This document shows, in pieces, positions 1 to 6,796 of a stretch of 64,000 nucleotides of DNA (position 1 is the first letter of the stretch; each line of letters begins with the position of its first letter). Where the stretch lies: the IMG/VR virus record IMGVR_UViG_3300045996_000876, positions 1 through 64,000 of that record. One strand, given 5' to 3'. Both the position numbers and the translations under genes were made by a program. The DNA is from a virus. A model generated the notes under the pieces. The model saw only the letters and a list, made by a program, of their open reading frames with translations, was not told the DNA's origin and did not search any database.

Positions 1-600
1 CGAGACACCCAGAAGGTCAGAGCGTACCGGGCGGAGGAGTTCCAGCGGGAAGTTCCCGCCGTTACCCAACTGGCCGACATCGCGGAGGTCCAGGCCTACC
101 TCAACCAGTTGATCGTCACCTCCTTCTTCCAGTTCCGCTTCCCGCACGTCAAGACTATCGCAGCCACCCGTACACCTGACACCGAGTCCGCCAAGGGAGG
201 GTTTGTACCGGGCGGAGCTTGCTGGGTCAAGCTCCCCAGCTGGGCGATGCTCGATTGGATCGTGCTTCACGAAGTAGCTCACGCCGTCACGCCACCGGAG
301 ACCGGAGGAGGTCACGGGAGGTATTGGGCGCGCGTCTACATCGAGTTGGTGACCTATCGGCTAGGGAAGTTCCGTGGCTTCCAGCTGAAGAGCGCCTTCC
401 AGCGGGCGGGCATCAAGTTCTCCCCCAAGCGACCTCCGGCGGAGATGACCCCGCAGTGCGCTGCCGCCAGACCCAAGACGATACCTGGCCGTCCATCCAA
501 GGTCATGTTCTACCTGGCCAGCCTTGAGCCGGATGGCCCAATGAAAGATCGTATCTTGGCGGCGCACGCGGCGGTAGAGAAGTGGAGGAGTCGAAAATAA
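1..600 (+). CDS. Putative zinc metallohydrolase (TIGR04338-like), 5'-truncated by the window edge
   Basis: The frame is open from base 1, so the true start lies outside the window; 199 codons are visible. An HExxH zinc motif (HEVAH, about 268-282) is followed about ten residues later by GGGHG, which may supply a third ligand, and then by the segment YIELV. The N-terminal start of the visible part (RDTQKVRAYRAE) and the HExxH...YxELV order resemble the TIGR04338 family of small metallohydrolases best known from actinobacteria and their phages. No signal peptide is visible, so it probably acts in the cytoplasm; the substrate is unknown. A TTG at 109 could start a shorter product, but the upstream sequence looks coding. 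Confidence 0.75.
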   Translation, partial: RDTQKVRAYRAEEFQREVPAVTQLADIAEVQAYLNQLIVTSFFQFRFPHVKTIAATRTPDTESAKGGFVPGGACWVKLPSWAMLDWIVLHEVAHAVTPPETGGGHGRYWARVYIELVTYRLGKFRGFQLKSAFQRAGIKFSPKRPPAEMTPQCAAARPKTIPGRPSKVMFYLASLEPDGPMKDRILAAHAAVEKWRSRK

Positions 601-677
601 AGGCTAGGCGCGGGTACCCTCCTCCGGGTATAGTCGGGCCACGACAGTAATTCTTACAGTTTAGTTAGGAGTTCAAA

Positions 678-956
678 ATGCCAGCAAAGACCACAGCGCT
701 TGCGTGGGCTACCGCCACAGGTGGAAGCGTAGGCGAGTGGAGGAGAAAAGGTGACCTGTTCTACGTTGGGAATGAACATGCCGGGTACTTTGCCCTAACG
801 TCTAACCGCGTTCTAACGTTGGGGGTGTACTACGGGCACCCGATAGAGGATGCCAATTTGGTGGTGGCCTACGCGGAGCGGTCACTGGACCCAGTGGCTT
901 ACCTCCTCCGCCTAGTCCCATCAATTGGGTTGGGACTCCCGGCCATGGTGGCGTAA
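678..956 (+). CDS. Hypothetical protein, 92 aa
   Basis: The ATG is preceded by AGGAGTTCAAA, a good ribosome-binding site. The protein has a small Gly/Trp-rich N-terminus and a Leu/Val-rich C-terminus with no motif I recognise. The 77-base leader upstream contains a TATAGT at 629-634 that could be a -10 box, but no good -35 is seen 16-18 bases before it. The next transcription unit starts just downstream at the promoter near 1010, so this gene may be expressed with the gene before it. Confidence 0.6.
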   Translation: MPAKTTALAWATATGGSVGEWRRKGDLFYVGNEHAGYFALTSNRVLTLGVYYGHPIEDANLVVAYAERSLDPVAYLLRLVPSIGLGLPAMVA

Positions 957-1009
957 GCCCCAGGCCCATTGTGGGATAGGCCATGATGGGAATTATCTCC
1001 ACTGGATGG

Positions 1010-1064
1010 TTGCCCAATGGGGTATCTGGTGGTATACTTCTCTCAGTGGTCGGGAGTTCCGACC
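1010..1064 (+). promoter_or_regulatory. Sigma70-like promoter plus leader hairpin (copy 1)
   Basis: TTGCCC (1010-1015), a 17-base spacer and TATACT (1033-1038) form a near-consensus promoter. Just downstream lies the inverted repeat GGTCGG-GAGTT-CCGACC (1048-1064), which would sit at or near the 5' end of the transcript. Closely related units occur near 2352, 3672 and, without the hairpin, 4241. The unit drives the small gene at 1087. Confidence 0.8.
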
Positions 1065-1086
1065 GGAACCGAATGGAGATAGAACG

Positions 1087-1260
1087 ATGAAGACCTCTGA
1101 AGAATACGTGGTGGCCTTCGAAGATCGGAAGAGTGGGATGAAGGTCGTTTTGACCTATAAGACTCTCGCGGAGACGAAGAAGGCTGTATTGAAGATCGGA
1201 AAGTTCAACTGCTCCGTAACGACGGCGGAAGGCGAGGATGTGGTGACCCTCTACTGGTGA
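1087..1260 (+). CDS. Hypothetical small protein, 57 aa
   Basis: The start is the ATG preceded by GGAGATAGAACG, the same RBS layout as its neighbours. The reading frame is open further upstream but those codons lie in the promoter, so they are not used. The product is small, charged and Lys-rich (many K, T and V), with no recognised domain. It is the first gene after the promoter at 1010 and is followed by a strong hairpin leader. Confidence 0.7.
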   Translation: MKTSEEYVVAFEDRKSGMKVVLTYKTLAETKKAVLKIGKFNCSVTTAEGEDVVTLYW

Positions 1261-1274
1261 CCCGCACTGGACGG

Positions 1275-1296
1275 GCGGGAGCTACCCGGCTCCCGC
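1275..1296 (+). other. Intergenic GC-rich hairpin in duplicated leader (copy A)
   Basis: GCGGGAGC (1275-1282) pairs perfectly with GCTCCCGC (1289-1296) across a 6-base loop. No U-run follows, so an mRNA-stability or processing element, or a weak terminator, is more likely than a classical terminator. The whole spacer of about 90 bases (1261-1351) is nearly repeated at 1694-1785, and it also contains a GCCAA-CGG-TTGGC mini-hairpin before the RBS. Confidence 0.6.
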
Positions 1297-1351
1297 TCCT
1301 CCGGTCTGGGCCAACGGTTGGCTCGGAAGATTCGAACCAAAGGAGATAGAA

Positions 1352-1693
1352 ATGATCGTAACCCTCGAACCGATTAGCGACTTCAACTGGCAGGGACTCG
1401 CGGGACTCCTGAGCTGGGGCAACGGGGAGATACCGGAGCGCCGCCCGCTATACACAGACGTGCTTTGGGCGGGCGTGGGACACGTGATGGTGGCCGTCTC
1501 CTCCGAAGCGGTCATCATCAGCTGGAATGAAGATGACAACGGCGACGAAGACAGCCCGCGAGTCGAATGGCAGTTGGCGGTCCGCTACGAAAACCAGGCT
1601 ACCGCGAAGAAGGCAGTTGAGTGGCTCCTCCGGCACGTGGAGGTTGCTAGCGACCTCCCGGCAGCCGGATTCGAGCGGGTTGACGCGGAGTGA
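1352..1693 (+). CDS. Hypothetical acidic protein, 113 aa
   Basis: The ATG follows AAGGAGATAGAA. The protein is acidic, with an EDDNGDED stretch near the middle and several Trp residues. I recognise no family. It lies between two copies of the same leader/hairpin unit and may belong with the gene at 1786, since both have identical 5' leaders. Confidence 0.7.
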   Translation: MIVTLEPISDFNWQGLAGLLSWGNGEIPERRPLYTDVLWAGVGHVMVAVSSEAVIISWNEDDNGDEDSPRVEWQLAVRYENQATAKKAVEWLLRHVEVASDLPAAGFERVDAE

Positions 1694-1707
1694 CCCGCAC
1701 TAGACGG

Positions 1708-1730
1708 GCGGGAGCTTTACCGGCTCCCGC
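1708..1730 (+). other. Intergenic GC-rich hairpin in duplicated leader (copy B)
   Basis: GCGGGAGC (1708-1715) pairs with GCTCCCGC (1723-1730). The stem is the same as copy A at 1275 but the loop differs (TTTACCG against TACCCG), which suggests that the structure is what is conserved. The 3' part of the spacer up to the RBS is almost identical to copy A. Confidence 0.6.
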
Positions 1731-1785
1731 TCCTCTGGTCTGGGCCAACGGTTGGCTCGGAAGATTCGAACCGAAGGAGATAGAA

Positions 1786-2076
1786 ATGGCAAAGACTTCC
1801 CAACCCAAGACGACGATTCATACCAACCTTCTGGACCGTCGGGTGATGGTAACGGTCGGTGAAACCCGCGAGCAAGCGGAGCGAGCGAAGGCAGCGGGCG
1901 GGTACGCAGAACGCGGAGCGTGGGCCCACCTCGCCAAGATTGGCCGGGTAGTCGCGGTGTACCAGACGGGCGGAAGCTTAATGGCTATGGTTGCTATGTC
2001 GAATAACGGCATGGGCAACTCCCAGCAGCTGGTAGAGTTCTACGTTGAACATCTCGTGGTAATCGACGCGGAGTGA
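1786..2076 (+). CDS. Hypothetical protein, 96 aa
   Basis: The chosen start is the ATG after GAAGGAGATAGAA. The frame extends upstream to a GTG at 1690, but that codon would overlap the previous stop and lie inside the leader hairpin. The middle is Ala/Gly-rich (RAKAAGGYAERGAW) and the C-terminal half looks like beta strands. Function unknown. Confidence 0.7.
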   Translation: MAKTSQPKTTIHTNLLDRRVMVTVGETREQAERAKAAGGYAERGAWAHLAKIGRVVAVYQTGGSLMAMVAMSNNGMGNSQQLVEFYVEHLVVIDAE

Positions 2077-2086
2077 CCCGCGCTGG

Positions 2087-2114
2087 AGCCCAGCAAGACT
2101 GGCCTTGCTGGGCT
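2087..2114 (+). other. Intergenic hairpin containing CCAGCAAG/CTTGCTGG
   Basis: An 11-base-pair perfect stem, AGCCCAGCAAG (2087-2097) with CTTGCTGGGCT (2104-2114), closes a 6-base loop. It occupies the position that the GCGGGAGC hairpins occupy upstream of the two preceding genes. The two arms are the forward and reverse forms of the octamer that is over-represented across the window. Confidence 0.65.
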
Positions 2115-2145
2115 TCGGCCTGGGCCAACTGCGAAGGAGATAGTT

Positions 2146-2355
2146 GTGACCAAGCGAGCGTATCAACTTCAGGTCGGTGACCGGATCGTGCTCAAGATCG
2201 GCTCCGTGTCCTGCGACCTCCGGTTGACGGCCATCCACCCCATCGGCCAACTGCTCGCCCTGACCGGAGCGGAGCCCAACGGAGAAGTCCGCAAGTACGT
2301 GGTGATGCGGACCGATAAGCTGGTGGTGGCGGAGAATTCTTCACTGGGTGGTTGA
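2146..2355 (+). CDS. Hypothetical protein, 69 aa
   Basis: GTG start after GAAGGAGATAGTT. The N-terminal LQVGDRIVLKIGSV and the following alternating pattern suggest a small beta-barrel protein, but no family is recognised. The last codons overlap the -35 box of the next promoter (TTGACT at 2352). The gene at 2428 has a similar start (LKVGQYLQL), so the two may be distant paralogues. Confidence 0.65.
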   Translation: MTKRAYQLQVGDRIVLKIGSVSCDLRLTAIHPIGQLLALTGAEPNGEVRKYVVMRTDKLVVAENSSLGG

Positions 2356-2405
2356 CTTCTCCGGGAGTGGTGGTATACTTCTCTCAGTGGTCGGGAGTTC
2401 CGACC
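2352..2405 (+). promoter_or_regulatory. Sigma70-like promoter plus leader hairpin (copy 2)
   Basis: TTGACT (2352-2357), a 16-base spacer and TATACT (2374-2379) are followed by GGTCGG-GAGTT-CCGACC (2389-2405). From the GGTGGTATACT stretch to the start codon the unit is practically identical to copy 1. The -35 box overlaps the stop codon of the preceding gene. Confidence 0.8.
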
Positions 2406-2427
2406 GGAACCGAATGGAGATAGAACG

Positions 2428-2688
2428 ATGATGACGAAGATGGTGAAGCCTAGCGAACTCAAAGTTGGCCAGTACCTCCAGTTGAATAACGCGGCGCATA
2501 AGATCGTCAGCGTGTCGGTCGGGAACGGCCAGACCGTCGTGCGTATCGCGGAGAACGGGAAGGAGCGGGGAGTGGTACTGGGCAACCGTACTCCGGTATG
2601 GATCGAAGCTCCCAAAGCGCCGATGGAGACTTTGAAGCCCCACCAGTTCATGCCGGTACGCGGCAACTACGGCGCTTCGGATTACTAA
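2428..2688 (+). CDS. Hypothetical protein, 86 aa
   Basis: Starts at the first of two ATGs after GGAGATAGAACG. The segment LKVGQYLQLNNAAHKIVSV suggests a small beta-rich fold like that of the gene at 2146. No catalytic motif is seen. It is transcribed from the promoter at 2352 and followed by a compound hairpin. Confidence 0.7.
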   Translation: MMTKMVKPSELKVGQYLQLNNAAHKIVSVSVGNGQTVVRIAENGKERGVVLGNRTPVWIEAPKAPMETLKPHQFMPVRGNYGASDY

Positions 2689-2696
2689 CCAATCCC

Positions 2697-2727
2697 GGGA
2701 GTAGCAGCCGGGTGTCCGGCTCCTCCC
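2697..2727 (+). other. Compound intergenic hairpin
   Basis: GGGAG (2697-2701) pairs with CTCCC (2723-2727), enclosing a second perfect stem, GCCGG-GTGT-CCGGC (2707-2720). There is no U-run. It sits between the stop at 2688 and the AGGAGATAGATTCA leader of the next gene. Confidence 0.5.
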
Positions 2728-2758
2728 TTCCCTAACCTCCTTTCAGGAGATAGATTCA

Positions 2759-3043
2759 ATGGCTACGAAGAAACAACCCTGTCCCCACTGCGGCAAGAAG
2801 TTCGCTGTCCAAGGCTACGGGCGGCACGTCGTGAAGTGCGCTGAGCTCCACGGGGTCACGCCCGGTTCGACCGTCGCGGAGAAGGCACCGCCCGCCAGCA
2901 AGGGCGCTGCCGTCGCGGCAGCCAGCGGGAAGCCCATCGCCAACTCCCAAGTCATCGAGGGACTGGCCAAGCTCTCCGCCGTCGTGAACCTGAACGATAT
3001 GTCCTGGGACCAGCTGTATGATCTGGGCTCCCGGGTGAAGTGA
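2759..3043 (+). CDS. Small C2HC zinc-finger protein, 94 aa
   Basis: Residues 8-27 hold CPHCGKKF followed by GRHVVKC, a CxxC...HxxxC zinc-finger pattern like those of small nucleic-acid or protein binding fingers. An Ala/Pro/Lys-rich linker follows, and then a helical C-terminus. Good AGGAGATAG RBS. It probably binds DNA, RNA or a host protein; no more specific role can be inferred. Confidence 0.7.
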   Translation: MATKKQPCPHCGKKFAVQGYGRHVVKCAELHGVTPGSTVAEKAPPASKGAAVAAASGKPIANSQVIEGLAKLSAVVNLNDMSWDQLYDLGSRVK

Positions 3044-3054
3044 CCTTCGCTACA

Positions 3055-3099
3055 CCTCCCTCCTCCGCCGTCGGGCAGGCATCGACCGGAGGAGGGAGG
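3055..3099 (+). other. Intergenic 13-bp hairpin
   Basis: CCTCCCTCCTCCG (3055-3067) pairs perfectly with CGGAGGAGGGAGG (3087-3099). The 3' arm is followed by G/A-rich sequence and no U-run, so it is probably not a simple terminator. The purine-rich 3' arm resembles an extended Shine-Dalgarno sequence that is locked in a stem. Confidence 0.55.
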
Positions 3100-3136
3100 G
3101 ATGGCAATGGGCCACTAACGTAAAAGGAGATAGGCC

Positions 3137-3499
3137 ATGGGTGTTTGGTATAAGGCTGACGGAAAGATCGAAGGAGTTGAGCCGGTAGCGGGCGGAGCGT
3201 ATACCGGAGCGGAACTGAACAAGTTTGTTGGAGGTTATTTTGAGGTGCTTCCCATCCGTCGCGGTCGCCATCGCGGGAAGGTTCTGATCTGTAACGAAGA
3301 TGGGAAGGCTAAGAAGCTGGGGGTCAACTCGAAAGCCACTCAGCTGTTCAACGGAATTACCTTCATGTGTCCTCACTGCCGGGAGGTCCACTGCGGCCAG
3401 AAGGTCTCCGACAAACAGCTGATAGCCGATCTGACCTCAGTCGGGCTGACCCCGATACTTGGTGATGTCCTCATCTGCCGACCGGAGGAGGTCACCTAA
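3137..3499 (+). CDS. DUF3846-like protein with a Cys/His insert, 120 aa
   Basis: Residues around 30-65 (VGGYFEVLP...NEDGKAKKLGVNSKAT) and the C-terminal ILGDVLICR match the layout of DUF3846 proteins, small phage/plasmid proteins of unknown role. Between those blocks is an insert with CPHC and HC (FMCPHCREVHCGQK) that may bind zinc and is not typical of the family. RBS AAGGAGATAGGCC. A strong terminator follows, so this closes the operon begun near 2400. Confidence 0.65.
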   Translation: MGVWYKADGKIEGVEPVAGGAYTGAELNKFVGGYFEVLPIRRGRHRGKVLICNEDGKAKKLGVNSKATQLFNGITFMCPHCREVHCGQKVSDKQLIADLTSVGLTPILGDVLICRPEEVT

Positions 3500-3555
3500 C
3501 GGTTCTATCTCCTGTGGCCGCCCGTTCGCACACCGCATCGGGCGCTCCACTCCGC

Positions 3556-3593
3556 AACACCCCGGTGGATCCAACTGGCCCCACCGGGGTGTT
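3556..3593 (+). terminator. Strong bidirectional-type terminator hairpin
   Basis: AACACCCCGGTGG (3556-3568) pairs perfectly with CCACCGGGGTGTT (3581-3593), followed by CGCATTT. It lies in the 249-base spacer 3500-3748. That spacer otherwise holds only the promoter at 3672 and no supported gene. Confidence 0.8.
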
Positions 3594-3671
3594 CGCATTT
3601 CTCCAATGTTATGGCCCGGCCAGAGGTTAGGACACCCGCCCGCCATGATGGAAAATACTTCCACCAACCAC

Positions 3672-3726
3672 TTGCCTCCGGTAGGGTCTGGTGGTATACT
3701 CTTCTCAGTGGTCGGACGTTCCGACC
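3672..3726 (+). promoter_or_regulatory. Sigma70-like promoter plus leader hairpin (copy 3)
   Basis: TTGCCT (3672-3677), 17 bases and TATACT (3695-3700) are followed by GGTCGG-ACGTT-CCGACC (3710-3726). The stem matches copies 1 and 2 exactly but the loop differs. About 50 bases (3661-3711) are repeated identically at 4230-4281. Confidence 0.8.
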
Positions 3727-3748
3727 GGAACCTGATTGGAGATAGACG

Positions 3749-3949
3749 ATGGGAATGGGAACGATGAAAAGTGTAGCGAATGCGACCGGGTACGAAGTCA
3801 GGCTGGAGCTAGTGGCCGTGGGTCAGTACCGCGTCCAGACGTTCTATCCTGGTCTCTCCACGCCGGACTACTCCTCCCGCCTGATAACCGACTACTCAAA
3901 AGCAATTGACCTCTTCAACAAGAAGGTTAAGAAACACCAGAACTGGTAG
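3749..3949 (+). CDS. Hypothetical small protein, 66 aa
   Basis: ATG after GGAGATAGACG; a second in-frame ATG lies five codons later. The sequence (EVRLELVAVGQYRVQTFYPG...) suggests a small alpha/beta protein with a Lys-rich C-terminus. No family recognised. It is the first gene after promoter copy 3. Confidence 0.65.
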   Translation: MGMGTMKSVANATGYEVRLELVAVGQYRVQTFYPGLSTPDYSSRLITDYSKAIDLFNKKVKKHQNW

Positions 3950-3992
3950 CCAACCCGGGAGCCACCCGCCGCTCCTCCTTTAGGAGATAGCC

Positions 3993-4220
3993 ATGACCTC
4001 GCAAGCAAAGCATCTCAAGACCCTCCTTCAGAAACACGGTATCGCACGGGAGGACGGCCGGTTGCTGGTCCGCACGGAGAAGCGGAACGGTTGCTGGGGC
4101 GATGCCGTCGCTCACGTACGTGGGCTGACGGAGGAGGAGGTGGCCAAGCTGACGGCTGATGACCAGTACGTCAAAATCTTCAACCAGCCCAGGCTTCGCT
4201 TCGCGATAGTCAGGTGGTGA
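3993..4220 (+). CDS. Hypothetical protein, 75 aa
   Basis: ATG after TTTAGGAGATAGCC. Basic N-terminal half (KHLKTLLQKHGIAREDGRLL) and an acidic helical middle (LTEEEVAKLTADD). No recognised domain. Co-transcribed with the gene at 3749 from promoter copy 3. Confidence 0.65.
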   Translation: MTSQAKHLKTLLQKHGIAREDGRLLVRTEKRNGCWGDAVAHVRGLTEEEVAKLTADDQYVKIFNQPRLRFAIVRW

Positions 4221-4240
4221 ATAATTCCGCCACCAACCAC

Positions 4241-4269
4241 TTGCCTCCGGTAGGGTCTGGTGGTATACT
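4241..4269 (+). promoter_or_regulatory. Sigma70-like promoter (copy 4, no leader hairpin)
   Basis: TTGCCT (4241-4246), 17 bases and TATACT (4264-4269), identical to copy 3 over about 50 bases. The GGTCGG...CCGACC hairpin is absent here: the shared sequence stops at CAGTGGTC and the RBS AAAGGAGATAGAA follows at once. Confidence 0.8.
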
Positions 4270-4299
4270 CTTCTCAGTGGTCAAGTAAAGGAGATAGAA

Positions 4300-5190
4300 A
4301 TGACCGGTTTTGAAGACATCACCCGCGAGATTCTGAACGCCAACCCCGCTTCGAACGCGATGCACAAGCCCACGGAGTTCGACCCCACCCAGTACGTCGC
4401 GGTGGACTGGTTCGACAACCAAGGCGGAGGGTATCAGCAAGGCTTCGGAGCGGAGGAGCTCAACCACGTGCTAGAGTGCCGGAAGCTCCTCCGCGAGTCG
4501 CCCACTTCAGTCTACAACAAAGGAGACCGGGGCAGCCAGTGCGACCACTGTGGTGCGCACATCCGCTACGTCGGGGTGGTGAAGCACCTTCCGACCGGAA
4601 CCTATATGGCGATGGGCGAGAACTGCCTGGAGCGGCTCAATATCGAGGATAAAGCAGCCTTCCGGCTCAAGTTTATCCGCGACCAGGCCCACAACGAAGC
4701 GGTCCACCAGAAGCGGCTCGCGGCTCAGACAGCCTTCTTCGGCTCGCATCCCGGTCTGGAAGAAGCGCTCAAGACCGATCACCATATCAGCAAAGACCTA
4801 GGCTCAAAGCTTTACCAGTGGGGCAGCCTCTCCGAGCGTCAGGTGGCTCTCGCCTTCAAGCTACAGAAGGATGTCGCGGAGCAGGCTACGCGGATGGCGG
4901 AGCGGGCGCAGCAGGACGCCCAGCTGGATGACGCTCCGGAAGGGAAGCTGCGGGTGGTCGGAACTATCCTGACCATCAAGACCGTAGAGAGCGCGTATGG
5001 CGTCACGACGAAGTGCCTCTTGCTGGTCGAATCGCCCGCGAAGTTCAAGCTGTGGGTGACCCTCCCCACCTCCCTCTCCGGTACGGAGCGCGGCCAGAAG
5101 GTCGCCATGAACGTGACGGTGGAACGGTCGAAGGATGACAGCAAGTTCGCTTACGGCTCTCGCCCGACGAAGGGTGAGGTGATCGCGTGA
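4300..5190 (+). CDS. Zinc-finger and OB-fold-like nucleic-acid-binding protein, 296 aa
   Basis: Residues about 80-110 contain CDHCGAH and, later, GENCLERL, a split Cys/His zinc-binding module (treble-clef-like). The middle is a long charged helix (about 125-210). The last 85 residues (LRVVGTILTIKTVE...GVTTKCLLLVES...FKLWVTLP) read like a single OB-fold barrel. The combination suggests a phage DNA- or RNA-binding protein, perhaps for single strands. First gene after promoter copy 4. Confidence 0.6.
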   Translation: MTGFEDITREILNANPASNAMHKPTEFDPTQYVAVDWFDNQGGGYQQGFGAEELNHVLECRKLLRESPTSVYNKGDRGSQCDHCGAHIRYVGVVKHLPTGTYMAMGENCLERLNIEDKAAFRLKFIRDQAHNEAVHQKRLAAQTAFFGSHPGLEEALKTDHHISKDLGSKLYQWGSLSERQVALAFKLQKDVAEQATRMAERAQQDAQLDDAPEGKLRVVGTILTIKTVESAYGVTTKCLLLVESPAKFKLWVTLPTSLSGTERGQKVAMNVTVERSKDDSKFAYGSRPTKGEVIA

Positions 5191-5252
5191 GCTGGGAAGA
5201 GTTCCGGAGGGTGGCGGTGTTCGCTGCCCTCCTATTTGCGGCAATGTGTTAG
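5187..5252 (+). CDS. Possible 21-aa hydrophobic peptide
   Basis: GTG overlaps the previous stop as GTGA, and the TAG stop overlaps the AGGAGATAG RBS of the next gene. The peptide has a charged start (MSWEEFRR) and then a hydrophobic run (VAVFAALLFAAM) long enough for a short membrane helix. It could be a real membrane peptide or simply a coupling device for translation of the next gene. Confidence 0.35.
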   Translation: MSWEEFRRVAVFAALLFAAMC

Positions 5253-5261
5253 GAGATAGAC

Positions 5262-5885
5262 GTGAACGCCAAAATCGAATGCCAAAGCGTGGAGGAGTTG
5301 GACCGCATCCTTGAGATTCTCCGCCCGAAGTTCCCGTGTGGTGGGTGTACCGCCTGCTGTACCGTCGTGGGAGTGGAGGAGCTTGGGAAGCCTTACAACT
5401 GTAAGTGCGAGCACGACAACGGGAGCGGCTGCGCCATCTACGGGAAGCACCCCGGGAGTTGTAAGGAGTTCGCGTGCTTCTGGGCCATGGGTATCTTCGG
5501 AGATATCCCGGAGCTACGCCCAGACCGCTTAGGAGTCTTGCTGGTACCCGCAGCCGTAGTGGAGACGGAAGGGATGTCACTGGACATCTACCCAACCCGG
5601 GAGATAACCCCGCAAGAGCTTGATACCGTTCGGAAGCTCGCCAACTTGGTACTCGCGGAGCTACCGGTATTTGAGTGTATCCGATTGTACCCGCTAGGAG
5701 CGAAGGTTGGCGTGGGCTACCCTCTGCGTGACCCGTACCCTAAAACCTCCGCCACGGGCGGGAACGAGTTTGCCACCATAGATTCTAACCACTTCGTCCG
5801 GTACTGGATTGGCGCGTCACCGCTCCCGCCCGCTCCGTACGACCCGCCATACCGCACCGGGCAGAACCTCGATGTTACCGGATAG
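5262..5885 (+). CDS. YkgJ-like cysteine-cluster protein, 207 aa
   Basis: GTG start after TTAGGAGATAGAC. Residues 26-35 are CGGCTACC, the CxxCxxCC signature of the YkgJ/UPF0153 family, followed by C-x-C and further Cys (CKCEH...GCAIYGKHPGSC...FAC) expected to hold zinc or an iron-sulfur cluster. The family's biochemical role is not settled. It ends the unit that starts at promoter copy 4. Confidence 0.8.
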   Translation: MNAKIECQSVEELDRILEILRPKFPCGGCTACCTVVGVEELGKPYNCKCEHDNGSGCAIYGKHPGSCKEFACFWAMGIFGDIPELRPDRLGVLLVPAAVVETEGMSLDIYPTREITPQELDTVRKLANLVLAELPVFECIRLYPLGAKVGVGYPLRDPYPKTSATGGNEFATIDSNHFVRYWIGASPLPPAPYDPPYRTGQNLDVTG

Positions 5886-5914
5886 GCCACTGGCATATTC
5901 TCTCCACGTGATGG

Positions 5915-5942
5915 TTGCCTTTCTTCCGTTTGACCGTATACT
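5915..5942 (+). promoter_or_regulatory. Sigma70-like promoter
   Basis: TTGCCT (5915-5920), 16 bases and TATACT (5937-5942). It differs from the repeated promoter/leader units in spacer and leader. It should drive the gene at 6005, which is closed by the terminator at 6687. Confidence 0.75.
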
Positions 5943-6004
5943 TTCTTGAATCCCCGCCCGATGTGGGCTAATAAAATTCTCTTACCTCTCTAAGGAGTTC
6001 TCAA

Positions 6005-6655
6005 ATGTCCAAAGTTGTTTCCGCCGCTCCCGCCGTCAAGACGACTCCGCCCGTGGCGTCGAAAAAGACGGTTGCCGGCAATGCGAACGCAGCTGAAGGC
6101 GCGGCTCCCGTCGCCACCGCCACCCCGGTCGAAGCGCCCGCTGGCGCGGCTCCCGCCGTTGCCGCTCCCGCGACGAAGAAGGGTGGACCCGGTATCCTGC
6201 GCACCAGCTTCGATATCAACGCCGCTCTCATCCAGCAGCGGGACGCCAACGGCAACCTGGTCGTGGATGGCGAAGGCAAGCCGGTTCTCATCTCCGCCGT
6301 CAAGGATGGGAAGCTGGTCGGCACCCCGACCAATTACGACTTCAACAAGAACTCCGCCTTGAAGGAGGAGGATTTCATTGATGAAGCCACCTACCTGGAG
6401 TTCAAGGCGGCAGTGGCCGACGTGTGGGCCAAGCGGTACGTCGAATCCGCCCAGCACTACCGCGAGACCGCCAAGCGCATCCGGACCGTCGGCAAGCCGG
6501 AAGACCGCAAGCGGCTCCAGCGCCTGGAGAAGATGCGGAAGGATTACCAGCAGATGAATGAGGCGCTCTTCAAGGAGGGTCTCATCTCCAAGGAGGAGTA
6601 CGAATCCGGGCTGGCCAAGATGGCGGCTGCTCCGACCGAAGCGGCTGCTGCCTAA
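6005..6655 (+). CDS. Hypothetical protein with Ala/Pro-rich N-terminus, 216 aa
   Basis: RBS TAAGGAGTTCTCAA. Residues 1-60 are a low-complexity Ala/Pro/Val/Lys segment, probably a flexible tail. Residues 60-120 contain DxNG/DGxG turns, and 125-200 is a highly charged helical region. Its own promoter and strong terminator suggest a single-gene, well-expressed unit, perhaps an abundant DNA-associated or structural protein; that role is inference. Confidence 0.65.
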   Translation: MSKVVSAAPAVKTTPPVASKKTVAGNANAAEGAAPVATATPVEAPAGAAPAVAAPATKKGGPGILRTSFDINAALIQQRDANGNLVVDGEGKPVLISAVKDGKLVGTPTNYDFNKNSALKEEDFIDEATYLEFKAAVADVWAKRYVESAQHYRETAKRIRTVGKPEDRKRLQRLEKMRKDYQQMNEALFKEGLISKEEYESGLAKMAAAPTEAAAA

Positions 6656-6686
6656 CCTCCGCTACCCTTCGCTCTCTCCCAACGCG

Positions 6687-6717
6687 ACACCCCGCCACGG
6701 CTCCCGTGGCGGGGTGT
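6687..6717 (+). terminator. Strong intrinsic terminator
   Basis: ACACCCCGCCACGG (6687-6700) pairs with CCGTGGCGGGGTGT (6704-6717) across a 3-base loop, followed by TTC. The 5' ACACCCC/GGGGTGT ends match the terminator at 3556. Confidence 0.85.
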
Positions 6718-6724
6718 TTCTACA

Positions 6725-6754
6725 TATCGGACCAACGGCAGAGTTGGTCCGATA
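6725..6754 (+). promoter_or_regulatory. 12-bp inverted repeat (operator or second hairpin)
   Basis: TATCGGACCAAC (6725-6736) and GTTGGTCCGATA (6743-6754) are perfect complements around GGCAGA. It lies between the terminator and the promoter at 6797, where it could serve as a regulator-binding site for that promoter or as part of a tandem terminator. Confidence 0.6.
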
Positions 6755-6796
6755 ACTTCTGCTGGGATAATCGCTGATCTTAACAGTTGAGCGGGG

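Noticed and set aside
1307-1345. Reverse-strand tRNA suggested by GGTTCGAATC in the duplicated leader
   Set aside because: The reverse complement has a T-loop-like word but no matching T-stem or acceptor stem.
2355-2378. Overlap of a stop codon with a -35 box as evidence against the promoter
   Set aside because: The rest of the unit is identical to copies 1 and 3, so the overlap is accepted as compact organisation.
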